Shown here piece by piece: positions 38,738-50,272 of a DNA stretch of 64,000 nucleotides. Source of the stretch: Citrus sinensis. Lineage: Eukaryota > Streptophyta > Magnoliopsida > Sapindales > Rutaceae. The stretch covers positions 22,549,501 to 22,613,500 of the forward strand of contig NC_068556.1 in NCBI RefSeq assembly GCF_022201045.2, in the 5' to 3' direction. A program made the translations under genes and the position numbers. The notes beneath the pieces were generated by a model. That model saw only the letters and a list, made by a program, of their open reading frames with translations. It made no database searches and was not told the origin of the DNA. The first letter of the stretch is position 1, and each line of letters starts with the position of its first letter.

Positions 38738-38806
38738 ACACGTAAAGTGAAAAATAATAAATAATAAAATTATAATAAATTTTTTATTATTTATCACTTT
38801 ACGTGT
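38738..38806. repeat. Small hairpin with cacgtaaagtga arms
   Basis: acacgtaaagtga (38738-38750) is repeated as its complement tcactttacgtgt (38794-38806), with AT-rich partly pairing sequence between. Probably a tiny MITE remnant. Confidence 0.65.
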
Positions 38807-39433
38807 GGGTGTTCACGGTAGATATACTCCAGTGTACCCATAGCCTAAATATTATTATCACATCACACGAATCCAAATACTCACCGAAATTACCAAACAC
38901 TGCTTTTTGTTTTTTTCAAAATATAGATAACACCACTTATATATATATTGAGAGAGAGAGAGAGAAGAGAAAATTCATATTTTAACTTCAACAAAAAGCT
39001 TGACGCGTGTCGCCGTGAAGAAGCGAGTAAGAAAATACAAATAGCTTCAGAGAGTGTGGAAGGAAACGTGAGAAACAAAAAAGCTAAAGAAACAGGTGAG
39101 TCGCGGCAAGAGGACGATGATGCTCTGCTAAGATCATCTTCACAAGTGACCATGATGTCCAAACCAGCCAGGGCCCACCGTCCTGTCTTTCTCAAACTCT
39201 CATGTCGTTTTCCACTTAAGTAGTATTGAGTACGGACCACGCCTTATTATATTTTTTGGTTTTATTTATTAATATTATTATGTCATGGTATAAAATAATT
39301 TGTTACTCTAATTTCTTAGCATAATAATAATAATAAATCTGCATGCCTCTTTTATCTTTCTTCGATATTTGTCGGTCGGTGGTCTCTTCTTCTGAGCTTT
39401 GTAATTGCTTCTCCGAAGACTGTGAACTCCAGC

Positions 39434-42400
39434 ATGCAGTCAGTTCAATCACAAGCAGTCACTACTGAAGCTGCGGAGGTTTCCACTCAGGTTGGTTAGT
39501 TTTTTTTTTTTGGTTCAGTTTTCATAGTTATGTTTATTTATGTACTGTATTTTCTAAAGATTATTATTATTTTTTTTTTTTATGATTGAAAATTTCCATG
39601 TTTTGTTCTTTGTGTCAATTTTTTTTCCCCCCTTAACGGGGTGTTGTCCTATTGATGCTGATTTGTCATGAATTATCTGTGGTATTCGTAGTTTAATGTA
39701 TTTGGAGGCTGAGATTATGATGTTCAGGTTTGATGGATTTGTTAGAAATGTTGCCCAGCAACCATTTTTGTTTTTGGTCATCGGTTGATTTTCAAAATTG
39801 TAGTTGATAGTTATCCTATCTTGCAAATCCTCATCTCCTTGGAAGAAATTGAAAGCTTTAAGGATTTGTCTTCGGGCTAGTTGAAAGTTATTGAACTCGA
39901 GTGAAGCAATCTCAAACGATTCTTTGCTAATCATTGTTAGGCAATTTACTCTTTGTGTTCGACTTTCAGCTATTTTAAACAATTGAACATTTTTCATCTT
40001 GATGTAGACTAGTTCGATAAAGAATGGTAAGAAGCAGTAATGTTTCTGCGTAGGTTGAATTAGCAATACAGATTATCCTCTCAACCATTAAAAGGAAATG
40101 AGTTAGCGATTTGCATCTCGTGCATGGCAATTTTCTGGTTTTGTGAACAGCATACCCTCGTGGAGTTTGTTTTGATATAGCATATTTTATGGGAGACTAT
40201 ATCCAAAATGAGTTGAGATGGTGTTGTAATGTTTGTTACATGCAGGCTGATATCCAAATTGAGGGCCCATCAAATGAAGAGACTTCAAATCCAGGACCAA
40301 GTGGGAGGCGCCCAGATCTTTCACTTCAAGTTCCTCCTAGACCACTAGGTTTTGTTAGTAGTAGGACTGGAAGGCCTTCACTCCAGTCTCAACATTCCTG
40401 TAAAGGTAGTTTATCACCAGGAGGCTTATTGCGGGGTTTAAGCTTTAAGAAGAAAGGTATCGTATCTGATGGTGAAAGAAGCTCCCTCCTAAGTTCTGAC
40501 TCTCAGACTTCTCCTGGAAGTCCTATTATAGCCAGAATCACATCTGCTTTTTCTTGGCAAAGATGTACATCTCTTCCTGTTACACCTGCATCAAATTTGT
40601 CCCCATCAATTTCCACGCCTGCTTCAGCAAGGACATCTGGTGAACAGCATAAAGCAAATGTAAGTTGTATATGTTATGTACTTTTTTTTTTTGGTTGCTT
40701 TGTATTTATGATGGTTTTGAATATCTCTCTAATTGTTTTTTAGTCTTGGAATCGTTGGTTTTTCACCGAAATAAATTGTATCTTGGTTTGGAAAAGCTGT
40801 TCAAACACATCTTTCATATCATGTTTAATCGAAAAAGGGCATATATTCCTCCTGTCCAACTTGCGGGAAACTAGTAGAATTGCTGCATCCAATATGATGG
40901 AACCTTCTTCTCCTTTTGTCCCCAGCTAATCAATGGTGTTCCTTAGGTAATGACAGCTAGGTTCAATATTCTAGTTTAATAAATACAGCATGCTTTCTAC
41001 TATGCAATGAGGTTGTGATTTTATTTTTTTCCATGCCTTCTTTAATGGTTTTTCCTTGAATATATGTAAAAAAATCAGGGCAGTTCCAAGTCAGTGACCT
41101 AAAAAACTTCATGTAGAGTACTTTAAAATAGTTGTCTTCAATTTCGTGCAGAAAGGAACAGCACCTACTGCAGTTTCAAGGTCCCTGTCTGTGCCTGGAA
41201 GAAACATTGTCATTGTAAGATCAGTATCTTTGCCTACTCGTAGAGATCATGTCCAGACAGATACTAGTGATGGTATGCAAAATTGAAAGTACACTCCTTT
41301 TCTCTTGTTCATGTAATTTCTTGAGCTTATAAAGTTAAAGGACTTTGTCTGATCTGTGCCATCTATCAGAAAATGGAGTCAAAAGATGATATTACATTGT
41401 TTTTAAAAGCCGTTAAATGTTGATTTTTTTTAGTGCTCGTCATAGTTTTTATATATTAAGTTGGGATGCATCAACTCATTTATTTATCTCTAAGATCTAT
41501 ATGTACGAGTGCATGCAAAGTTATATATATAAGCTTTTCGACATGTATCTTATGTAGATCGTCTTGAATTCTAAGTTGGTAGTCTAGTACTTTTGGACAC
41601 CCGAATGGATCTTATTGTTGTTCACTCTATTTTCGTTTGTTCTACTTATTCCAGACTCATAGGCCAAATCCCTATAAGCAGTCGATAAAAATTTCATATC
41701 CATGCTTGTTGCTTTTTGCTCTATGAATCTCCCAGTAACTTAAGCTTCTTTGTGAGGCAGATCAAATAGTTCCTGCTCCAATGGAAAATAATGATGAGGA
41801 GATTGCTGAAGAGGAAGCAGTGTGCAGGATCTGTCTTGATATATGTGAAGAAGGAAATACACTCAAAATGGAATGCAGTTGCAAAGGTGCCCTTAGACTT
41901 GTACACGAAGAATGTGCAATCAGGTGGTTTTCCACGAAAGGCAACAAAAATTGCGAAGTGTGTGGGAAAGAGGTTCAAAACTTGCCGGTAACTTTGCTAC
42001 GGATGTCAAGCTCTGCCCAAAGGGACAATAGACGTAATCACAGTCAACAGACTATGCATTCTCGATCAGTAAGGTAATATAATGTGAGAACCATGGTGTT
42101 GTATATAATTTTCTTACCACTAATCATGGTTCAATGACATCTGAGACACTTTAGTCTTTCAGATTGGCTTCAGTCAAAATTCATACTTAAGACATCTTTT
42201 TCAACATTAAGTTTGTGTCAATCTTTGCTCAAGTCTTTGGCATTATACCACTAGTGGAATTTTTATTTTGTAACTTTTTTTTCCCTCAATCTTTTTATTT
42301 CTTTTAACTATCAGTCACTTTTCTGTGAAACTGGCCCCTTTTTTTCTGCTAATTTTGATCAAATTTATGTATGCAGTGCCTGGCAGGATTTTGTGGTGCT

Positions 42401-43040
42401 TGTCCTAATTAGCACAATATGTTACTTCTTCTTCCTCGAGCAAATATTGGTATTGCCCTTTCGCTATGAGAGAAAACTTAGAAAGGACAATTTGATGATT
42501 CCTATTTGTTACAACTTGTCTTTTCTCATTTTAATCTTGTTGTATGCCATCAAAACTCATTTAGATTGAAGTAGGACTGAGTAGAATAAGGCAGGATAAG
42601 ATCAAAACTACAAGAAGATGCGTGGATCCTTGAGAAGAGGAATGCAGCTGGTTCCAATTATTACAATCATTTGGATGTTCTAACACTGGTATGACAATAT
42701 TAACTGTCTGTTTTATGATTTTCAGATTCATGACTTGAAGACCCAAGCAATTGTACTTGCAGCACCATTTGCATTTACATTGGGCATTTTATCCTCTATC
42801 TTCGCGGTGATTTTAGGTACATCTGAGGTCAGAATTAACATTTTCTGCATGAGGTGACTGTCTCAATATATGTCTCTTTTGACTTGCAGCAATCAGGGAG
42901 TATATATGGACCTATGCGGCTCTTGAGTTTGCCCTTGTGGCCATTGCTGTTCATTTACTCTATACCATTGTGAGTAATGCTATCTTGAAGCAATTTCATG
43001 CATAATGGATGTGTTATCTCACTCTTTGCTGTTGATGCCG

Positions 43041-43083
<43 letters not shown>

Positions 43084-43285
43084 GAAAGCTTCCTTATTTC
43101 AACTTCGTAAGCAATGGATTAGAGATAGCCTTTTGATAATTTTGCAGCTTCATCTGAAGGCCATTTATGCAATATTGCTTTCATCACTTTTGGGTTTTGG
43201 AGCTGCAATGAGCCTCAACTCATTGTATATTCAATATTTTACCTGGCGTGTTCGGGTTGCCGCAGAGAACTCTAATCCAGTCTAA
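39434..43285 (+). CDS. RING-CH (RINGv) membrane E3 ubiquitin ligase (428 aa, 8 exons)
   Basis: Exons: 39434-39490, 40246-40659, 41152-41272, 41761-42073, 42377-42449, 42726-42816, 42890-42969, 43148-43285, all GT-AG and in phase. Residues 1-205 are Ser/Pro/Arg-rich and probably unstructured. A RING-CH zinc finger of C4HC3 type starts at Cys219 (CRIC) and continues through ECSC, VHEEC and CEVC to about residue 262. The C-terminal third has about four hydrophobic segments (near 305-325, 336-358, 365-383 and 388-412). This is the layout of plant MARCH-like ligases anchored in endomembranes, which transfer ubiquitin to membrane proteins. Substrates are unknown. A CT microsatellite (43045-43081) lies in the last intron. 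The gene converges on the BRCT gene, with 696 bases between stop codons. Confidence 0.92.
43045..43081. repeat. (CT)n microsatellite in the last intron of the RING-CH gene
   Basis: An uninterrupted CT run of about 37 bases, 66 bases before the last exon, extending the pyrimidine-rich part of the intron. Confidence 0.9.
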
Positions 43286-43981
43286 CAAATCATAAAATAC
43301 CAGGCGCAAGAGAAACAAGATCCAGCCCTTTTGGGATATTAGTTTCCGATGAATTGGTGGTTCACGTATTCATTACTCGGGAAGCAAGGTCAAGACCAAT
43401 TCAAGAAGAGGGGAAGAAGATTTGAGTGGTATCATACACTAAATTTTGTACACGTGCGATTTTATGGCATGTTATGAATGAAAGATAAGTGGTAATATGT
43501 TAAAATGTAGAGTGTACTGCCCTTAATGCATTCCTCATGATCACTTGTGTAAAGTAATTTGACATAATTATGGTACATTATCAGGACCCGTTTGTTGTGT
43601 GACTATCTTTAATTCTTGTTTTGACAACAAGCATTTTCCTATTATGTTGAGAATTATGGTGAGCTCTCAGCTAATAGAATTTATTTTATCAAACACAAAA
43701 ATATCTGGGAAACATGCGTCGCATCCATCAACTAAAACCTGGACTTGCAGCCATTCGTTCATACAAAGAAATGTAAAATAATGAAACCAAAAAAGTAAAA
43801 TCGGACTTACGATGCTCTATACATTCTCGCCTTTATTATGCGCTTAAAACATACTTACAAGCGTGGAACTAAACCCACAAAAGTGAGTTATATTTACATA
43901 TCACTGCACAGCTAACGAAAAATTTGCAATCAGTCAGCTGCTGGCGTAAATGAGAACACTGGACGGGTCAAGATGTCCTTT
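43286..43981. other. Convergent intergenic region between RING-CH and BRCT genes
   Basis: It contains the 3' UTRs of both genes. Nothing further was recognised. Confidence 0.55.
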
Positions 43982-46900
43982 CTATCTGAGCTTTGTCACG
44001 GGATGAAACTTATGGCCATCTTTTCTGAGCCATATGGTAGAACGAGTTCTCTTAACATTATCCACAAAGAGACGATGCCTGTCGTGTAAATATAGCATGT
44101 ATTAGGAAAGAAACAGATGTAAACATTCCTTCAGTAAAATACAATTCAAATTTTGACATTCATGAATATTTCAATCATTAGCACTCACCTCTTAGACCAC
44201 CAATAAATATTGTAGGATACCACCTAACTAACAATCTGATTTAAAATTTCAAATCAGTGAATAAAACAATAAACATATAATACCTTTCATACTCCAGCTT
44301 CTGAGTAACCATGCCATTCAAGAGCAGCTCTGAACTATAAACTGCTGCCCCTGCAAGTATATAAGGAGATGGTGAAAAACTCTTCTCGAAGTCAGCATAA
44401 TTTTTTAATGAGAGCACTATTATACAGTGCTGACCTTTTTCAAGGAAAGGTTCGCAGATTTCGTAATCTTCTTCACAAGATAGAATCAATAAATCATCTG
44501 GGAGTTTATCATCCTTCAAAGCAGATCTGCCTAATCTCTCCACAGCCTGAAAAACATTTTGGCATCAGAAACATATTGGGTTGCGCTACATAGAAGCTGC
44601 TTCAGGAAGGGGAAAGAGAACAAGCTTGATACTAGCATAACACAGCTGAACATATTGAAAGAATTTTCCAGGCAACCAAATACCTGACCATGGACTGACT
44701 TAATCAAACTTGAAATTGTTTCTTTACTGGGCTTTATATTTGGGGTAATTAGAACTCTTTGATCCTGCACAAATATTGCTATAGTGAGATGAAAAAATAA
44801 ATGAACAAATAACAGAAAAAATAAATGAACAAATAACAGCCAATGAGACAGAAAATCCAACATTAGTTAAACATTTTACTTTTAATAGCGGATGCTTGCG
44901 TGCACGTGCCAAAGAAGCTGGCATGCTGAAACCAAACTCCTTTTCCTTTTTAGTATCACGGAGCAGGTAAGATTCTTCATCAATGTGAATCTTAACCTGC
45001 GCAATGCTCTCAAGCCATAAATGAGTCACCACTGGTTTGCCAGAAGCAATTGCTTCTAACATATTTCTTGTGCGAACAAATATATCTGTTACGAAATGTG
45101 TTGCATCGGTAATTGAACTCACTTCAGCAGCTCCTAAACGATCCAAGATCTGCTAGACAAGACCATCAGACAAGACATTGGTGAAATTACCTCATATTAT
45201 CTGCTTTAAGAAACCAATGAAACCACAACCAAGTACCTTTTTCTGCTGCTTAATTATATCCTCATCCAGGTGGTGGCTGAACAAAACTCGAATACTAGCC
45301 ATATCCCTCCTCTTCCTCAGATCTTTCAATGGAGAAAGAGGTTCTGGCTCTGTGGCAATTAGCCGATTGATTTCTTTAACAAGGCATGATTTGGCCAGGT
45401 TCTTCCTGCATGATTGCTTAATATATCCATTACCCATACAAACAGGTGATGCAGCATTAACAGGTGTTATGCAGTTTGCAGGAGAAGTACATGCTGACTC
45501 CAATGCTTCACATTGCTCTCTCGGTGATTTATCCAACCTGCTATTCATTTCTGCATTTTCAGCAGATGGCTGGGAATCTACGACAATCTTTCCATCCGAG
45601 TGGTTTGGTGTTTTTGAGCATTTAAAATCTTTAGATTTCACTTTCACATTCATACCAGCAGAACAACCACTAACCTGAACTGACAAGTTTCGACGTGATC
45701 TTCTTCCTCTTGGGTACCTCAATCCATCAACACCATTATTCATAGCTGTTAACTCCAGATCCAATTTCTCAGGTTGACTTGGTTTGGTACTTTTGAGTTC
45801 TCCAAATTGATTGGAGCTCAATTTAGAATGTTTCTTTTTGAGATGCATCACTTCAGATGCCTCAACATCTTTATTGCAGGTTACATTCTCTTCAAAAGCG
45901 CCCACCTCCATTAGATGGTTAGCATCGTGTATACAGTAATCAAGGATCTGGTCGGTCATTTTCAATTGAATTACTGCCTTGGAACTCCTAGTACGAAAAG
46001 CAATGGGTGTTGAGGCACTGAGAGCCTTGGCTATCTTCTGCTTCTTGATTGAGTGATCTGCATTTTGTGTCTCAGTTCTTAAACATCTGTTGAACTCTTT
46101 TGGTTGGCAGCTCTCTAAAAACCCATCTTCATTTCTTTGCCCAATAATCCCAGAAGACACTCTGTCCATGTTTTTGCTTCCATTGATGGTAGAGTTCTGT
46201 TCATCCATTGACTTAACTCTTCTCTTGTTGAGAGTTACCAGTTCCCTGTCACATTTCTCACTGATATTCTTGAAATTTTTCACAGAATTATCTGGAGAGC
46301 ACCTACTTATTTCAGTGCCACTCTTTGATTTCCTTTTTTGTCTTGTAGCAACACCAACACCTGAAAGACGTACCCTTTTCTGGGATGAGGATTGCTTCAA
46401 TGAAACTCTACTCTTAGATTTTCCTCTGGAAGAACCCTCAGCAGAGTGCTTAGAATTGCTTTGTAAACAATTGACATCGTGATTAGCAATTCCTTCTCCA
46501 GAAAGTAAGGCTTCCATAGCTTCAGCCGCCAATTGAGTATCAGGACCAACATTTAAAATCTGTGACACGTCTGTCTTACCAACAGCAGCATCCGGTTGTC
46601 CTCTTGAGGAATCTGCATTAAGCCGTTCATCCAACTCACTTAGAAGGTTCTTTTCAACAATTAATTGAGCTTCTTCTGCCTTCTTTTCATTCTTTTTTAT
46701 GTTATTGAAAGTTACTCTTGAATCAGACCGCATCGTAATTCCATCATGTACATCTTGTTGTTCTCCATTCCCATCCAAATCAAATTTCCTCTTTTTAAGC
46801 TGCCGGGGTTCTGTTAAAGATCTTTGTGCATGATACGCAGTTCCAAAAAATTCGTCCTTCCTTCTGCAAAATAAATCTCCCCCTCCTTCATCTTCATGGC

Positions 46901-49092
46901 TATCATCCCAGTCATAAATCCCTGTTTTTCCAGCTTTGCTTCTATCATTGGATTTTTTGGCCAAACTTTGAGGCCCTTTTGCAGTTGAAACAGGTTTTGA
47001 TTTTCCCCCTTTACTCTTTCCAAGGTCAACTTCATGATCAAAATCCACAAAATTATTCTTCTCAATAAACTGTTCTACAAATGTAAGTGCATTGGCTTCA
47101 GAGAACTCTCCAGGTTCTTGGGAGTCAACATAGCTTAGCCCGGCCAACTCATCATCATTAACAGGAAACTGAAGCAAGTTTTCTCCTCCAGCAGCATTAT
47201 CACCATTGTTTGGAAGTCCTTTGTCTTGAGAAACTGAATCCTCAGTAAAGAGTTTTCTCACTGTAGAGGAACCAACCCTGCAACTGTTACCATTTCTTAA
47301 TCCCTTCTCTGTCTCATTGTCTTTCAAATCATGAATGTTATCAATTTCCTCCACAACTTTCGGTTCTGATCCATCATTTCTAACAGCATCTTGATCTGGA
47401 GACAGATCAGCAGACTGGACAAAACAAGAATCGATACTGATTTCCTTTGAAGCCATACTACGAGCTGCTAGACCAGAGGCACGTAAAGACGCTGCTCGAA
47501 TTGAAGTAAACCTGCGCACAGATCCTGAGCAAGCAACACAACAAATATAAAACGGCAACTTCACACCAAGACAGCATTTAAGCAGAAAGTCAAATGACAA
47601 GCAAACATTCCATACAACGAGAATTAATTCGTACTGAGTACAATGAGGAAAAATAAAAAATAACTGCAATAAATGATATAATCTAGTGTATTCGGTATAA
47701 CACATACCAGGTTCTGAACGCGGAGTGCTTTGAAAAACTGGTCTTAGGGTACAATCATGGGATCCTGAATGATATGAAGGAAATAACAAACTCAGATATA
47801 ATGGTAAGCAACAACTTTATGCAGGCAATCTCCCAAGTGTCAACTGACATTTCTGGTTAAATTCCTGAGTCTTAACAGATACACCGGTAAAAAAATCAGT
47901 CTTGAAGAATTGAGAACCAATTTCTAGCAGAAAAAGTTAAAAAAAAAAAAAAAAACTGAATATCTGACTGAATGCATCAAATAGGAATTCTTTCACTTTC
48001 CTTTTCATCACATAATATCTTCTTTTTGACAGGTAAGGAATGAAGTAGGAGAATAAACCAAAGCATGTAATCCCAACATAATTTCCATAACCTTAAAAAC
48101 TGAGGTATTCATAAGATTGATCCCAAAAAATGAGAACACTCACCTAAATTTGAACCATCACGTTGCTCTCTTAAATCCTTCTCACCTTGTTCACAAATTG
48201 AGGTGCACTGTGTCTTCTCTTGCTCTAATGATTGATTGCAACCTCTTCTTGCTGAATCTTCATCAGGCATGCCCTCACCGTCACGCAGAACTTCAGTTCT
48301 ACCAGATCCTTCATTGTCACTATCATTGGCAACTCCATAATCAAACTCATCCAACAACTGTGTTTCCATATTTTCAATGTCATTAAAAAAATCCAATGCT
48401 TGAGTCTCATCTCCAAGGTACAATGCTTGTGTTTCATCACCAAGGTTCCATGCTTGAGTTTCATAATCACCTACTACTTGAGTTTCAAATGTATCTTCAA
48501 CAGGAACCGTATCATAAATATTTAACTGATAATTGTTGCCATCTTCAACTTTTTCACCTAAATTATTTAAGGGACACTCATTATTCTATCACGCAAGGGA
48601 AGAACCCAAAACATACAAATATTGTCAACATATGCAATTTTACATTGCCGACTAATCAAAAGCTCAAATGATTTTTTTTTTGAATTTTTTTTAAAAAAAT
48701 CAACCACTTCACTGAAATGAATATACACAATTTTCTCCAGCCTGATTGAGTAGACAGTTGTGAATAATCAAACTAAGCAACACATTGACACCAAATCAAA
48801 ACCCAAAATGTAGAATCTTCTCCTTTAACGATCATTATACCAAAAGGAAACCAATTAATCTAAACTAATTGAATAAAAGTTTCTCCTTTTTCGACGATTA
48901 TGAAAAATTTACTCTAAAAGCACAAAACTTTAGAATAAATGTCAACAAAAATAGAAATTTAGAACAATTACCAGGTGATGGAGGAGGTGAAAACTGGGAA
49001 TCAAAGACTTGAGTGTCTGCACGGGCGAAAACGTCATTTGGGTTCGTTTTGCTTGAATCATTTGGAGAATCACCGTCACCAAGAGAGCCCAT
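43982..49092 (-). CDS. Tandem-BRCT DNA damage mediator, MDC1-like (1168 aa, 9 exons)
   Basis: Exons on the minus strand: 49092-48972, 48557-48144, 47764-47708, 47524-45237, 45149-44880, 44764-44684, 44546-44435, 44350-44284, 44078-43982; total 3507 bases in phase. The N-terminus carries six TQx-hydrophobic motifs, at T27, T66, T74, T83, T92 and T106, four of them spaced 8-9 residues apart in near-repeats of GDETQA. TQ sites are ATM/ATR targets, and in animal MDC1 phosphorylated TQxF sites recruit RNF8. A long charged, low-complexity middle follows, mostly in the 2288-base exon 4. Two BRCT domains lie at the C-terminus (about 943-1030 and 1050-1150), the module that binds phosphorylated H2A.X in animal MDC1. 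Plant tandem-BRCT proteins of this kind (Arabidopsis BCP group, from memory) act in the DNA damage response in the nucleus. No FHA domain is seen. A leader intron with donor at 49226 is likely. Which BCP member it matches cannot be decided by eye. Confidence 0.88.
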
Positions 49093-49423
49093 TCTCAGTT
49101 CACCCGAGAGCAAAACAAAGCCAAATTCACATAAAAACCCTAGTAAAGGAGAGATTTTTCACAGTACAGACTGAAATAAGCAAGATCATTGCAATAAAAA
49201 AATGTAGATCAAATTTTAAAACTTACTGAGAGAGAGAGAAGGCGGGGAATTGTGGTCAGGACTTGGGATTAGGGTTTGATAGGAGCGGTGAATTTTGGAG
49301 GGAAAATTGAGGCAATTGGTGTCTGCTTTAGGCCTCCCGCTTTATCTCCAGCGATAGAAACAGTAAAGGTCAAGTCCTTTTTTGATATGGTTTATAGAAT
49401 GTATTAGCATTAGAGACAACAGA

Positions 49424-49495
49424 GGGCATTTGGTCTAGTGGTATGATTCTCGCTTAGGGTGCGAGAGGTCCCGAGTTCAATTCTCGGAATGCCCC
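49424..49495 (+). tRNA. tRNA-Pro (anticodon AGG)
   Basis: A 72-base cloverleaf: acceptor arm GGGCATT paired with AATGCCC plus discriminator C, a D-arm with GGTCTAGTGG (A box), an anticodon stem CTCGC/GCGAG with loop TTAGGGT (AGG in the middle), and a T-arm with GAGTTCAATTC (B box). No intron. It lies 332 bases upstream of the BRCT gene start and points away from it. Confidence 0.96.
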
Positions 49496-49630
49496 GCCAT
49501 CAGATTGAATTGGATAAATTTTAGTCAATTTTGCAAGTTCCGAATTTATGGCTATGGCTTCACAAGATCTTTCGTTTACCGGATTCCGTTTACCATTCCA
49601 GACCAGTAAGAGCGGCAAGTTGAGGGCAAC

Positions 49631-50272
49631 ATGGAAGGAAAGAAGCCAGCAGTTTTGAACCCACTTGTGGTGGGGGAGTACAGAAGAATACTTGCTGCTT
49701 TCTGTGTTATCGTACGTTTATTTTTATTAATTTAGCCAAGCCTTTAATTTATGCAATAGCCTTTTTCATATGCTAGATTGCCTCCTGCATCCAGTAGTGC
49801 CCTCTTGAAAGATTAATTATTAGCCCGTTTGGTAGTGTGGTGAAGTAGTTGAGTTGTCAAAATCTAACTATTAAAGTGTTTGATAACATTTATAGCTGAG
49901 CTTTGGTAGTTTAACAAAAAAAAATTTTTTAATTTTTACTCCACAATTGTAGTTTTTACCCGCAGCAACTGCAACTTAAAATCTACAGCACTCTACTCTC
50001 AAACGCATCATATGTCATGTGTACCACCTCTGTCCGCATCTGTTTTGACCGCAGCAGAGGAGTCCAGTTTGCTGATCAAATTCGAAAGGGCTAATTATTT
50101 ATAGATTCCACTGATTCATTAGAAGATACCTGATGGGTGTTTGTTTACCCTATACCGTTCCTTATTAGCAGTCAAAGCCAGTGGGGAGCTGCGCTTGAAA
50201 TGTATCCTTGCTTTCGGGGCGTTTGCTTTGCCCGAATGCACCTTCTTCTCGGGTTCGATAATCCAACTTTGA
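49631..50272 (+). CDS. Possible small-protein gene (about 61 aa, 2 exons), unrecognised
   Basis: An ATG at 49631 opens MEGKKPAVLNPLVVGEYRRI followed by a hydrophobic LAAFCVI. After a pyrimidine-poor gap, an acceptor at 50171 leads into KASGELRLKCILAFGAFALP and a stop at 50270-50272. The composition (basic head, hydrophobic helices, GEYRR and ELRLK motifs) looks like a real small membrane protein. The splice phase is awkward: the best-looking donor (gtacgt, after 49711) gives the wrong phase, whereas a weaker donor after 49715 joins the two parts in phase. It may therefore be a working gene with a non-ideal donor, or a decayed one. The intron contains hAT-like repeat wording. No family was recognised. 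Confidence 0.4.

Larger units (their letters stand above)
37289..39433. other. Intergenic: foldback element and promoter of the RING-CH gene
   Basis: It holds a large AT-rich foldback (37692-38170), a TTTC microsatellite (about 38438-38464), a small hairpin (38738-38806) and a GA-rich stretch (38949-38972). The frames at 38890-39240 overlap on both strands and look like chance. The last 100 bases are presumably the RING-CH leader. Confidence 0.6.

Noticed and set aside
38890..39240. Overlapping 116- and 91-codon frames on opposite strands
   Set aside because: Purine-rich low-complexity DNA gives open frames on both strands; no gene structure or similarity.
39554..40066. 170-codon minus-strand frame
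   Set aside because: Lies wholly inside intron 1 of the RING-CH gene on the opposite strand, with AT-rich composition and no similarity.
43200..44100. Possible functional coupling of the RING-CH ligase and the MDC1-like protein (as RNF8 with MDC1)
   Set aside because: The RING-CH protein is membrane-anchored and lacks an FHA domain, so it is unlikely to be the phospho-TQ reader; adjacency looks coincidental.
45192..47789. 865-codon frame taken as a complete gene
   Set aside because: It combines the large BRCT-gene exon with intron sequence at both ends; splice signals at 47524 and 45237 and phase with neighbouring exons show it is one exon of a longer gene.
49548..49661. Alternative 37-codon frame starting MAMASQDLS upstream of and overlapping the small candidate gene
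   Set aside because: Short, with no conserved-looking pattern; more likely leader sequence or a uORF of the 61-aa candidate.
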